From: Kribbella voronezhensis
Lineage (GTDB): Bacteria > Actinomycetota > Actinomycetes > Propionibacteriales > Kribbellaceae
Assembly: GCF_004365175.1 (NCBI RefSeq)
Contig: NZ_SOCE01000001.1
Span: 2,033,154-2,097,153 of the forward strand
Length of the DNA stretch: 64,000 bases
Direction of reading: 5' to 3'
Shown here: one piece after another, positions 8,409 through 16,178 of the stretch
Layout: the number at the start of each line of letters is the position of its first letter
How positions within the stretch are numbered: position 1 is the stretch's first letter
Translations under genes and position numbers: made by a program
Notes under the pieces: model-generated
Told to the model about the DNA's origin: nothing
What the model saw: the letters and a program-made list of their open reading frames with translations, nothing else
Databases searched by the model: none

Positions 8409-9583
8409 GCAGGCTCGGTGGGTTGCTCGATCCAGCCGGTCACGATGGGGAGGCGGCTCCCCCGTAGTACGGCGGTGAAGGCGAAGGGGCGGGCGAGTTC
8501 GACGTCGAGGCGGCGGGCCTGATTGGTGGGCATCGACGTTCGCATCAGGCCCATCGCGGTGACGGCGGCGGCCTCGAAGCCGGTGGCGAAGAACCGGGCG
8601 AGGACGGTCTGCTTCGCCGAGCCGACCACCAACTGGTCAGGGCTGATGCCGCTGAAGTGGCCGTTGCCGGCCGGCGGGCCGGTCACGGTGGTCAGGCCGA
8701 AGATCTCGCGCAGCGCCAGCAGGTCGTGCTCGACCTCGACGTTGAACGACGGCAGGGACAACTTCACGTCCGGCACGGAGGTCGTGGTCAGGCCGATCTT
8801 GACGCCAGGCGCGACCTCCTGCCCGGGTTCCCCTTGCTCCACCAGAGCGCTGCCCAGTTGCCCCTCGGCGGGCTTGGCGGACGCCGCGAGAAGACCTGCC
8901 AGTACGTCGGTTCGTTGGGCGTCGCCGATTCCGAGCAGGATGTCGACGTCGGCGTCGCCCTCCACCGTGATCACGGTCAACGGGCCGGCCGGCGAGTCGG
9001 CGTACCGGCGTACGGAATCGAGGTCGCCATCGGTGCGCTCGAGCCAATGCCACGAACTGCCCGCCCATGGACCGTCGTACAGGCGCTTGAGCTGCTCCTT
9101 GAACGGCTTGGTCCAGGTGGTCTTGAGGGACAACGCCGAGGCGAGTACGACGGCGAGGTCGGGCGTCACCTCGATCGGCATCTTGCGGATCATCCCATCG
9201 GTGTGCTCGGCAGCCCACGCATCGAGCTTCGCCTTGTCAGCAAGGGAGTCACCGGTGAGCGTGCCGGCTAACGCAGCCGGTACGACGTCGTCGAACGACT
9301 CGCTCAGCTTCAGCTGCTCGTGAACCCAGATCGCCATCGCGGCGTGCAGATCGGCCGATCGCTCAATGGTCTCGACCAACTCGACGGCTCTCCCGGCTGC
9401 ACTGTCAGCATCGACGCCCGCAGCCGCGGCCAACTCACCCCGCCCCGGCTCATCCGCCGCCGTCGCCAACAACGCAACCAACGGCCACACCCCCAGCCCG
9501 GACACCACGCTGTTACCAGCCGGCAACTCCCGAACCCACCGCCCGGTCAGCTTCCCCACAGCACCCACCACGTCGCGATCCAT
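8405..9583 (-). CDS. Serpin-family protein (putative intracellular protease inhibitor)
   Basis: 392-residue serpin-fold protein. Recognisable elements in order: GNSVVSGLGVWPLVALLA (helix B region), LSLPSFNVEVEHDLLALREIFGL (strand/helix before the reactive loop), GFEAAAVTAM at about residues 335-344, and RPFAFTAVLRGSRLPIVTGWI at the C-terminus (strands 4B/5B). The hinge keeps the small alanines and Thr needed for loop insertion, so an inhibitory mechanism is plausible. The scissile bond would fall around LMRTSM (about 346-351). No signal peptide is seen, so it should act in the cytoplasm. An in-frame GTG at 9592 is an alternative start. Bacterial serpins are sparse; the protease target is unknown. 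Confidence 0.85.
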   Translation of the reverse strand: MDRDVVGAVGKLTGRWVRELPAGNSVVSGLGVWPLVALLATAADEPGRGELAAAAGVDADSAAGRAVELVETIERSADLHAAMAIWVHEQLKLSESFDDVVPAALAGTLTGDSLADKAKLDAWAAEHTDGMIRKMPIEVTPDLAVVLASALSLKTTWTKPFKEQLKRLYDGPWAGSSWHWLERTDGDLDSVRRYADSPAGPLTVITVEGDADVDILLGIGDAQRTDVLAGLLAASAKPAEGQLGSALVEQGEPGQEVAPGVKIGLTTTSVPDVKLSLPSFNVEVEHDLLALREIFGLTTVTGPPAGNGHFSGISPDQLVVGSAKQTVLARFFATGFEAAAVTAMGLMRTSMPTNQARRLDVELARPFAFTAVLRGSRLPIVTGWIEQPTEPA

Positions 9584-9665
9584 ACCCTCCACCCTGCCAC
9601 GCAGGTGGGCAGAACACCGGTGGGAGGCGCGCTGCGAATGCCTGACCGCGTTCGTCCGGCCGGCT

Positions 9666-10577
9666 TCACCCCACCGGCGAACCAGTACGAGTGAGCACCT
9701 CCGCCATTGGCGCGCTTGCGCGGGTGGGGCGGCGGAGGACGGTGCAGGCCATGCCGCCGATGATGAGGGTGGCGGCGACTGCTTGTTGGGGGCCGATGGA
9801 TTCGCCGCGGAAGGTCCAGGCTGCGGCCATGCCGACTACGGGGACCAGGAGGGAGAAGGGCGCGACTGTGCTGGCGTCGTACGTGCGGAGGAGGAAACCC
9901 CAGGCGCCGAAGCCGAAGAGGGTGGCTACGAAGGAGAGGTAGGCGATGGCGCCGACGCCGGTGAGGTCGATCGATCGCAGGGCTCGAGCATCTGCGTGAG
10001 CTCCCTCGGTCGCCAGGGACAGCAGGACCAGCGGTACTACGGCGACGGCGCTGACCCAGATCATGAAGCGCAGGGTGTCTTGGGGTTTCGCGTGCCGGGT
10101 GACGATGTTGGACACACCCCAGCAGGCGGCGGCAGCGACCACGAGGACGAGGGCACCCAACGGCGCGGTCAACCCGTGGTCCAGCGCGATCACGACCATG
10201 CCCACGCAGGCGATCGCGATTCCCAGCAACTGAGTCTTGCGAGGGCGCTCACGCAGGACCAGTACTGCGAACAGCAGCGTGAAGATCACCTGGCTCTGCA
10301 ACACGAGCGAGGACAGTCCGGCCGGAGCGCCGTGCGACATCCCCACGAACAGCAGGCCGAACTTCGCGACTCCGAGCACCAAGCCGACGGCGATGACGTA
10401 ACGCCAGGCGACTCTGGGCTTTCCGAGGATGAAGACGGCCGGCACAGCGGCGAAGAAGAAACGCAGTGCGGAGAACAGCAGCGGCGGAAAGTCCTGCAGG
10501 CCGACCTCGATGACGACGAAGTTGATCCCCCAAACGATGGCGACCGTGACGGCGAGGAGAACGTGGCGAGGGCTCAT
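9666..10577 (-). CDS. EamA/DMT-superfamily transporter
   Basis: 303-residue membrane protein with about ten hydrophobic helices arranged as two EamA repeats (the second begins near ALVLVVAAAACWGVSNIVTRH). This is the drug/metabolite transporter class that includes amino-acid exporters. ATG at 10577 is used here; an in-frame GTG lies two codons upstream. It is divergent from a LysR regulator with 75 bp between them, the usual layout of an exporter under LysR control. The substrate is not determinable. Confidence 0.9.
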   Translation of the reverse strand: MSPRHVLLAVTVAIVWGINFVVIEVGLQDFPPLLFSALRFFFAAVPAVFILGKPRVAWRYVIAVGLVLGVAKFGLLFVGMSHGAPAGLSSLVLQSQVIFTLLFAVLVLRERPRKTQLLGIAIACVGMVVIALDHGLTAPLGALVLVVAAAACWGVSNIVTRHAKPQDTLRFMIWVSAVAVVPLVLLSLATEGAHADARALRSIDLTGVGAIAYLSFVATLFGFGAWGFLLRTYDASTVAPFSLLVPVVGMAAAWTFRGESIGPQQAVAATLIIGGMACTVLRRPTRASAPMAEVLTRTGSPVG

Positions 10578-10599
10578 GGTCACTCAGTCTGGGCCCCAG

Positions 10600-10643
10600 C
10601 TACTGTTAAGGACCAGCGAATCCTGCTATGCCTCTTACTGTAG
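10600..10643. promoter_or_regulatory. Possible LysR binding region between exporter and regulator
   Basis: Two related elements, CTACTGTTAAG (10600-10610) and CTTACTGTAG (10634-10643), form an imperfect inverted pair in the divergent intergenic region. Spaced half-sites are typical of LysR control, but the match is weak. Confidence 0.35.
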
Positions 10644-10652
10644 GAGTGCTAA

Positions 10653-11561
10653 ATGATCGATCTCGGCAGACTGCGAGCCCTGCACGCCGTCGCGGTCTAC
10701 GGATCCGTCGGCAGTGCCGCCGACGCGCTCGGCTACACCCCGTCGGCGATCTCGCAGCAATTGGCGAAACTGGAGCGCGAGACGCGAACGGCGCTGCTGG
10801 AGAAGCGTGGTCGCGGGATCGTGCTCACCGACGCCGCGCAGCAGCTCGCGGCAACGGCGGGTCAAGTGCTCCAGTTGGTCGAGGAGGCCGAGCTGACCCT
10901 GGAGGAGCAGCGCGGCCAGGCGATCGGCACCTTGGTGCTTGCGGCTTTCCCGACCGCGGCACGAGGGTTGCTGCCCGCCGTACTCCCGACGTTGATCGAC
11001 GAGCACCCGGCTCTCGACGTACGGGTGTCCGAAACGGATCCGTACGAGGCCGTCGCAGCGGTCGGTCGCGGCGAGATCCACGTCGCGATCGTGCACGACT
11101 GGCACAACACCCCGTTGACCCTGCCGGAGGACCTCTCCCGGGTGAAGCTGGGCACCGACCCCGCCGACATCCTGGTCCCGGCCTCGCATCGCCTGGCCGG
11201 CAAGGAATCCGTCCGCGCCGACGACCTGGTGGGTGAGCGCTGGATCTGTCAGCCGGTCGGTTCGATCTGCCACGACTGGCTGATCCGCACGATGCGCAAG
11301 GCCGGCGTCGAGCCGGAGGTGGTGTACTCGGTCGCGGAGTACCAGACCCAGCTCGCGATGCTTGCCCAAGGCATCGGAATCGGCCTGCTGCCGCGACTCG
11401 GCCGCGGCCCACTGCCGCCCGGCGTCGTCGCAGTACCGCTGCAGCCGGCACCCAGCCGCCGCCTGTACGCCGTATGGCGCACCGCCACGACGCGTCGCCC
11501 CGCCATCGCCGCCACCCTCGCCGCTCTCAAAGCCGGCTGGAAATCCCGCGACACGGCTTGA
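10653..11561 (+). CDS. LysR-family transcriptional regulator
   Basis: 302-residue regulator. The N-terminal winged HTH is MIDLGRLRALHAVAVYGSVGSAADALGYTPSAISQQLAKLE (residues 1-41), then a helical linker and a periplasmic-binding-like effector domain (about 90-300). Ribosome site TAGGAG lies 7 bases before the ATG. It is divergent from the DMT transporter and probably controls it. The effector domain holds the usual loop LAMLAQGIGIGLLPRLG before the C-terminal part. The ligand is unknown. Confidence 0.93.
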   Translation: MIDLGRLRALHAVAVYGSVGSAADALGYTPSAISQQLAKLERETRTALLEKRGRGIVLTDAAQQLAATAGQVLQLVEEAELTLEEQRGQAIGTLVLAAFPTAARGLLPAVLPTLIDEHPALDVRVSETDPYEAVAAVGRGEIHVAIVHDWHNTPLTLPEDLSRVKLGTDPADILVPASHRLAGKESVRADDLVGERWICQPVGSICHDWLIRTMRKAGVEPEVVYSVAEYQTQLAMLAQGIGIGLLPRLGRGPLPPGVVAVPLQPAPSRRLYAVWRTATTRRPAIAATLAALKAGWKSRDTA

Positions 11562-11655
11562 TCCGGCAGTCCCGTTCCGGTCGGCGGGAATTTCTCTGAT
11601 CACCCTTCGCGACCGATTGACAGCGCTGTGCAGCACCGCTAGGTTCCGGTGAACT

Positions 11656-11674
11656 ATTAGGAAACTTTCCTAAT
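11656..11674. promoter_or_regulatory. Perfect 19-bp palindrome upstream of secreted beta-helix gene
   Basis: ATTAGGAAACTTTCCTAAT is a perfect inverted repeat of 9-bp arms around one C, 107 bp upstream of the beta-helix protein start. It is AT-rich against a GC-rich background and is not followed by a T-run, so an operator is more likely than a terminator. From memory, related TTAGGAAA/TTTCCTAA palindromes occur upstream of secreted polysaccharide-degrading enzymes in actinomycetes; that comparison was not checked. Confidence 0.7.
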
Positions 11675-11781
11675 CATGGAGATTCCTTCCGGGCCGGCGC
11701 ACCGCCCCGTCGCCGGCCCGGGGGCGCATCCCCTGTGTACGACGCAACGCCCCTTCCGTCGTCCACCGAAAGGTCGCTGTC

Positions 11782-12732
11782 ATGAGACTGTTCCGCACCG
11801 CAGCACTGTCCGCCCTCCTCCTCGCAACCGCCGTCCCCGCCCTCCCGGCGCAGGCGGCAACCCTGAACGTCAGCACCGCCGCGCAACTCAAGACGGCGCT
11901 GACCAATGCCAAGGCCGGTGACACCATCAAACTTGCCGACGGCACCTATTCCGGCAACTTCAAGACCACCGTGTCCGGCAGTTCGTCGGCGCCTATCACG
12001 TTGACCGGCAGCTCCAAGGCCGTTCTCACCGCGAGCGGTGGCTACGGCCTGCACCTCAACGGTGCCAGCTACTGGCAAGTGCAGGGCATCACCGTCACCG
12101 GCGGCCAGAAGGGCATCATGATCGACTCCGCGACCCGGGTGACGATCGACGGTGTCACCGTGCACGGCCTGGACATGGAAGGCGTGCATTTCCGCAACAG
12201 CAGCAGCTACGGAACGATCCGGAACTCGACCATCTACGACACCGGCAACGACGGCCGCGGGATGGGCGAGGGCGTGTACGTCGGCAGCGCGGGCGGCACC
12301 TCGGACAAGTCCGACCACGTGCAGATCCTCGACAACACGATCGGGCCGGACGTCGGCGGTGAGGCCGTCGACCTGAAGGAAGGCACCACCGGCGGCCGGG
12401 TCGCGGGCAACAGCTTCGACGGCCGCGGACTGACCGGTGCCAACTACGACGACAGCTGGGTCGATGTCAAAGGCAACAACTATGTGATCGAGAACAACAC
12501 CGGCAAGAACACCACGAACAACGGCTACGAGACGCACACCCAGCAGAGCGGCTGGGGTTGTGGCACGGTGTTCCGCAACAACCACTCCGACCTGACCGAC
12601 GCGACCGGCCCCGGGCGGTACGCGTTCAACATCACCAACTACAACGCGTCCTCGTGCAAGGTGACGATCGACAGCTCCAACACGATCACCGGCGGCCGCA
12701 GCCTGACCAACCCCGGCATCCCGGTCGGCTGA
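11782..12732 (+). CDS. Secreted right-handed parallel beta-helix protein (pectate-lyase-like)
   Basis: 316-residue exported protein. A Sec signal peptide (MRLFRTAALSALLLATAVPALPAQA, likely cut after residue 25) is followed by AATLNVSTAAQLKTALTNAKAGDTIKLADGTY, the usual entry to a pectate-lyase/chondroitinase-B type beta-helix. PbH1-like rungs follow (GLHLNGASYWQVQGITVTGG, GIMIDSATRVTIDGVTVHG, GVHFRNSSSYGTIRNSTIYD, HVQILDNTIG). It probably binds or cleaves an acidic polysaccharide, but no catalytic residues could be assigned. No carbohydrate-binding module is present. The upstream 19-bp palindrome suggests substrate-dependent regulation. The stop codon lies inside the first copy of a 14-bp tandem repeat. 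Confidence 0.85.
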   Translation: MRLFRTAALSALLLATAVPALPAQAATLNVSTAAQLKTALTNAKAGDTIKLADGTYSGNFKTTVSGSSSAPITLTGSSKAVLTASGGYGLHLNGASYWQVQGITVTGGQKGIMIDSATRVTIDGVTVHGLDMEGVHFRNSSSYGTIRNSTIYDTGNDGRGMGEGVYVGSAGGTSDKSDHVQILDNTIGPDVGGEAVDLKEGTTGGRVAGNSFDGRGLTGANYDDSWVDVKGNNYVIENNTGKNTTNNGYETHTQQSGWGCGTVFRNNHSDLTDATGPGRYAFNITNYNASSCKVTIDSSNTITGGRSLTNPGIPVG

Positions 12733-12806
12733 GAGCGGCCGGCTGAGGCTGGTCGGCTGAGAGCGGCCGGCTGAGGTTGGTTGACTGAGGCTGGTCGGCT
12801 GAGGCT
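12723..12806. repeat. 14-bp tandem repeat, six copies
   Basis: Six adjacent 14-bp copies start at 12723, 12737, 12751, 12765, 12779 and 12793; consensus GGTCGGCTGAGGCT with GGCCGG and GAGAGC variants. The first copy contains the TGA of the beta-helix gene, so the unit includes a gene's last codons and stop. Copies 1-2 and 3-4 form a nearly identical 28-bp higher-order pair. Confidence 0.9.
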
Positions 12807-12841
12807 GGTTGCCGGGGGTACCTTGGATGCTCCCGGCAACC
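12807..12841. terminator. Bidirectional hairpin terminator between convergent genes
   Basis: GGTTGCCGGG (12807-12816) pairs perfectly with CCCGGCAACC (12832-12841) around a 15-base loop. It lies between the converging beta-helix gene and the XRE regulator gene, directly after the 14-bp repeat array. There is no T-tract, as is common in actinomycetes. Confidence 0.7.
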
Positions 12842-12857
12842 GTTCAGCCGGCAAGTC

Positions 12858-13847
12858 TCACGCGCCGACCAGCTGGCGGAGCTTCTCTTCGGTGGCCTCG
12901 TCGACCGCGGTGTAGACCGTGGCCCGGAACTGGCCCAGCTGGGTCAGCCAGAAGTTCGCCGGCTCGATCCGGAGCAGTCCGACCCGCTCGTTGTCCAGCA
13001 GCTTGACCTTGTTACTCGGCCCGGCCACGTCGTACCGCTCCCACAGCTGGGCGAATTCCGCCGAATTGGCGAGCAACCGGCCGGTCAGATCCTGCCACTC
13101 GGGTTCGCCGAGATGGTCGGCCAGCGCGGCCCGGTACGCGGCCACCATGTGGAGCTTCATCGACTCCGCGTCCAGGAACGAGCACCGCCACTCCGGCGAG
13201 ACGAAGTTCAGCCAGAGCAGGTTGCGCTCCTCCACCGGGACGGCGGCCATGTCGAGCACGACCTTGCAATAGGCGTCGTTGAACGCCAGTACGTCGTACC
13301 GGGTGTTGAGCACCAGCGCCGGATAGGGCGAGACCTTGTCGAGCATTCGCTGGACCGACTGGGGCAGTGCGGTGCACTCGGCCGGAGCGGGGCCCAGCGA
13401 GACACCGGCCAGTGTGTAGAGATGGTTCCGCTCCGAGCGGTCCAGCCGGAGCGTTCGCGAGATCGCCTCCAGCACCTGAGCGGACACGTTGATGTCGCGG
13501 CCCTGCTCGAGCCAGGTGTACCAAGTGACGCCGACCCCCGCGAGCTGAGCGACTTCCTCCCGCCGCAGCCCCGGCGTACGGCGTCGGCCGCCGGGGGCGA
13601 AGCCGACCTCGTCCGGGCGGATCCGTTCCCGCCGGCTGCGCAGGAACGCCGCCAGCTCCCGCCGCCGCTCCCCCTTGCCGCTGCTGCCGGTCCGCAGCGG
13701 CTCGACCCCACTGCCGGTCCGCACCGAGTCCACCCCGTTGCCGCTCCCCACCGGCTCGACCCCATTGCCGGTCCTCACCGGGTCCACCTCGTTGCCGCTC
13801 TGTGCCGGGTCGCCGGGGCGTGCGGTTTTGTCGGTGGCAGACGGCAT
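12858..13847 (-). CDS. XRE-family regulator with MmyB-like ligand domain
   Basis: About 329 residues. The core is ELAAFLRSRRERIRPDEVGF...RRTPGLRREEVAQLAGVGVTWYTWLEQGRDINVS, the HTH of the MmyB-like regulators (PGLRREEVA motif). A C-terminal MmyB-type domain follows with YPALVLNTRYDVLAFNDAYC and WLNFVSPEWR. In this class the C-terminal domain is thought to bind a fatty-acid-like ligand. The N-terminal about 45 residues before the HTH are a low-complexity extension with four 9-residue repeats (13684-13791). The start is uncertain: ATG 13847 is chosen, the frame stays open to 14030. It is divergent from the MFS exporter, its likely target. Confidence 0.85.
   Translation of the reverse strand: MPSATDKTARPGDPAQSGNEVDPVRTGNGVEPVGSGNGVDSVRTGSGVEPLRTGSSGKGERRRELAAFLRSRRERIRPDEVGFAPGGRRRTPGLRREEVAQLAGVGVTWYTWLEQGRDINVSAQVLEAISRTLRLDRSERNHLYTLAGVSLGPAPAECTALPQSVQRMLDKVSPYPALVLNTRYDVLAFNDAYCKVVLDMAAVPVEERNLLWLNFVSPEWRCSFLDAESMKLHMVAAYRAALADHLGEPEWQDLTGRLLANSAEFAQLWERYDVAGPSNKVKLLDNERVGLLRIEPANFWLTQLGQFRATVYTAVDEATEEKLRQLVGA
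13684..13791. repeat. 27-bp tandem repeat, four copies, in a regulator's N-terminus
   Basis: Copies of 27 bp begin at 13684, 13711, 13738 and 13765, with a partial fifth at 13792. On the minus strand they encode nine-residue units GNEVDPVRT, GNGVEPVGS, GNGVDSVRT and GSGVEPLRT. The period is a multiple of three, so expansion keeps the frame of the XRE regulator. Confidence 0.85.
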
Positions 13848-13899
13848 GCTGGTCAGGAGACTCACCTCTCCATCGTGCAGGGCGGCAGCGGCGATTCCC

Positions 13900-13940
13900 A
13901 GCCTGGTTCCGGGTGCTGCCAATACCAGGATAACCAGGCT
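13900..13940. promoter_or_regulatory. Inverted repeat between XRE regulator and MFS exporter
   Basis: AGCCTGGTT (13900-13908) and AACCAGGCT (13932-13940) are perfect 9-bp inverted arms separated by 23 bp in the divergent intergenic region. A further ACCAGGCT copy follows near 13948. It may be the operator for the XRE regulator; no promoter boxes are clear. Confidence 0.4.
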
Positions 13941-13978
13941 CTCACCACCAGGCTCGATGCGGCCGCAGGCTGGATCCC

Positions 13979-15397
13979 ATGACAGACCAGGTTCTCTCCG
14001 TCCGCGGCACCGAGTCGCGCGCCGTGTCACCGCTGCGCCCGGTGGCGCTGACCACGCTGCTCTTCGGCGCCTTCCTGCCGATGCTCTCCTTCTTCATCAT
14101 CAACGTCGCCCTGCCCGCGATCGGGTCCGACCTGCACGCGACCTCCGGCGAACTCCAGTTGGTCGTCGGCAGTTACGGCATCGCCAACGCCACCCTGCTC
14201 GTCGTCGGCGGCCGCCTCGGCGACGGCTTCGGTCGCAAGCGGCTGTTCATGATCGGCCTGACCGGCTTCACCGTGCTGTCGCTGATCTGCGCGATCGCGC
14301 CGACCATCGGCGTACTGCTTGCTGCCCGTGTCGTCCAGGGAGCCGCCGCTGCGGCGATGACTCCGCAGGTGCTGGCATCGATCAGCAGCCTGCTCACCGG
14401 CGAACACCGCGCTCGCGCGATGGCCATGTTCGGCGTAGCCGGTGGCGCTGCCGCTGCACTCGGCCAGATCCTGGGCGGCGTACTGATCGAGGCCAACGTC
14501 TTCGACCTCGGCTGGCGGTCCGTGTTCCTCGTCAACGTGCCGGTCGGCCTGCTCGCGTTGGCTGCGGCGGTCAAACTGCTTCCCGAGACGCGTGCGGCCA
14601 AGGCGCAACGGGTTGACCTGGTCGGCGCCGGCCTGCTCGCTCTCACCCTCGTACTGCTACTGCTGCCGCTCACTGAGGGCCGCCCGCTCGGCTGGCCGCT
14701 CTGGACCTGGGTGTCGCTCGCAGCGACGATCCCTGCTGTAGCAGTGCTCGGTGTGCACCAGCACAAGTCCGAGAAGGCCGGCCTCGCACCGTTGATCCCG
14801 CCGACCGTACTGCGGTTGCGCCCGATGCGGATCGGCCTGCTACTGGCCGTCGGGTTCTTCACCACCTTCGGCGGGTTCATGTTCGTGTTCGCGCTGGCCA
14901 CTCAGGGCGAAGCCGGCATGTCTCCCCTGGAAGGCGGAATGAGCCTGCTGCCGATGGCAGTCGGGTTCCTGATCACCTCGATCTACGGCCCTCGCCTGCA
15001 GCAGCGGTACGGCGCTGGACTCATCCTGCGCGGCTGGATCGTGCAGTCGGTCGGGTACGCCGTACTGGCGGTCGTAGCGCTCACTGTCTGGCCCGACGTC
15101 ACTCCGTGGACACTGGCGATCCCCATGCTGATCGCAGGGTTCGGCAGCGGCCTGGTGATGGTCCCGCTGATCGGAGTAGTCGTCGGCCAGGTGCCGCCGG
15201 CACAAGCAGGACTCGGCAGCGGCATCCTCCTCACCAGCCAGCAGACCTGTCTCGCACTAGGAGCAGCAACAGTCGGTACGGCGTACCTGTCGCTCGCCGG
15301 GACGTCCTGGGGCCAGGGCGGCGCACTCGCCGCGGTAGCCCTGGCCATCACCGCGATCTCTCTGCTGATGACGCCAGTGACCCACAAACTCCGCTAA
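13979..15397 (+). CDS. MFS transporter, DHA2-like drug exporter
   Basis: 472-residue major facilitator. Motif A-like RLGDGFGRKRLFMIGL follows helix 2, and the PQVLASISSLLTGEHRARAMAMFGVAGGAAAALGQILGGVLIE segment carries the antiporter motif C region, typical of DHA2 (14-helix) proton-driven exporters. The ATG lies in an intergenic region shared with the divergent XRE regulator. The stop overlaps the convergent pentapeptide-protein stop by four bases. The exported compound is unknown; antibiotic or toxic-metabolite export is the family's usual role. Confidence 0.92.
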   Translation: MTDQVLSVRGTESRAVSPLRPVALTTLLFGAFLPMLSFFIINVALPAIGSDLHATSGELQLVVGSYGIANATLLVVGGRLGDGFGRKRLFMIGLTGFTVLSLICAIAPTIGVLLAARVVQGAAAAAMTPQVLASISSLLTGEHRARAMAMFGVAGGAAAALGQILGGVLIEANVFDLGWRSVFLVNVPVGLLALAAAVKLLPETRAAKAQRVDLVGAGLLALTLVLLLLPLTEGRPLGWPLWTWVSLAATIPAVAVLGVHQHKSEKAGLAPLIPPTVLRLRPMRIGLLLAVGFFTTFGGFMFVFALATQGEAGMSPLEGGMSLLPMAVGFLITSIYGPRLQQRYGAGLILRGWIVQSVGYAVLAVVALTVWPDVTPWTLAIPMLIAGFGSGLVMVPLIGVVVGQVPPAQAGLGSGILLTSQQTCLALGAATVGTAYLSLAGTSWGQGGALAAVALAITAISLLMTPVTHKLR

Positions 15398-16173
15398 CCC
15401 CAGTGGCTTGGTCGTAGTACTGCAGGAGGGAGTTTGGTCGCGGCATCGCCACGGGCCGCGTTGACCTGGGACTGGGTGAGGAAGAGGGCGTCGGTGAGGT
15501 CGGCACCGCACAGGTCGGCGTCGCGGAGGTCGGCGCCGATCAGGTCGGCCTGGCGCAGATCGGCCTCCCGCAGGTCGGCCGCGATCAGGTAGGCACCCCG
15601 CAGGTTGGCAGCTCGCAGGTCCGCGCCGCGGAGTTTTGCCCCGAACAGGTCAGCTCCGCGGCGTTCCTTCTTCTTCGGCTGCTTGCCCCGGACGAGCTTG
15701 CTGGTCTCCAGCAGCACTTCGTTGACCTTCTGCCGCTCGGCCCCGAGGTCGACTGTCGCCAGATCCTGCAGCGTGAGCTCCTCGACGTGGTCTCGAAGTT
15801 GCTGCAGCACTGGGTGAAGCTGCCGCGTCTGCTCCAACTGCAACGCCTCGGTCAGATACCAGAGCAGCTCGTGCAACTGCCGCATGATCGGCAACGCCTC
15901 GAACATCTTCTGCCCCGGCTGCTCGCGCCAACTAGGCCCTGCCAGCCGCGACACCTTCTGGCCGGCACCGAAACAGTCGTACACCGTGCAGCCCTGGAAG
16001 CCCTTCGACCGCAGCTTCTCGTGGATCCCACAGCGGAAGTCCTGCTCGAGATTCGGGCACGGCTCGCCCGCATCCTTGTCGATCGCGAAATCCGCCGACT
16101 TCGCGAAGGTCAACGCGACACAACAAAGACCGTGGCAGTTGGCGCAGTCCGCGCGCAGGTCCGCCAGTTGCAC
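15394..16173 (-). CDS. Cysteine-cluster plus pentapeptide-repeat protein
   Basis: 259 residues in two parts. The N-terminus has eight cysteines (C10, C13, C17, C18, C39, C48, C62, C67) in the pattern CxxCxxxCC...C...C...C...C, reminiscent of YkgJ-type metal-binding clusters. A helical middle part follows, then a C-terminal pentapeptide-repeat helix of about 12 units (ADLFGAKLRGADLRAANLRG...) at about residues 174-235. The GTG start is 5 bp after the prfB stop, so it is co-transcribed with release factor 2. Pentapeptide proteins can mimic DNA or scaffold partners; here the function is unknown. The fusion of a metal-type cluster to this fold is noteworthy. Confidence 0.85.
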   Translation of the reverse strand: MQLADLRADCANCHGLCCVALTFAKSADFAIDKDAGEPCPNLEQDFRCGIHEKLRSKGFQGCTVYDCFGAGQKVSRLAGPSWREQPGQKMFEALPIMRQLHELLWYLTEALQLEQTRQLHPVLQQLRDHVEELTLQDLATVDLGAERQKVNEVLLETSKLVRGKQPKKKERRGADLFGAKLRGADLRAANLRGAYLIAADLREADLRQADLIGADLRDADLCGADLTDALFLTQSQVNAARGDAATKLPPAVLRPSHWG

Positions 16174-16178
16174 TTGGA

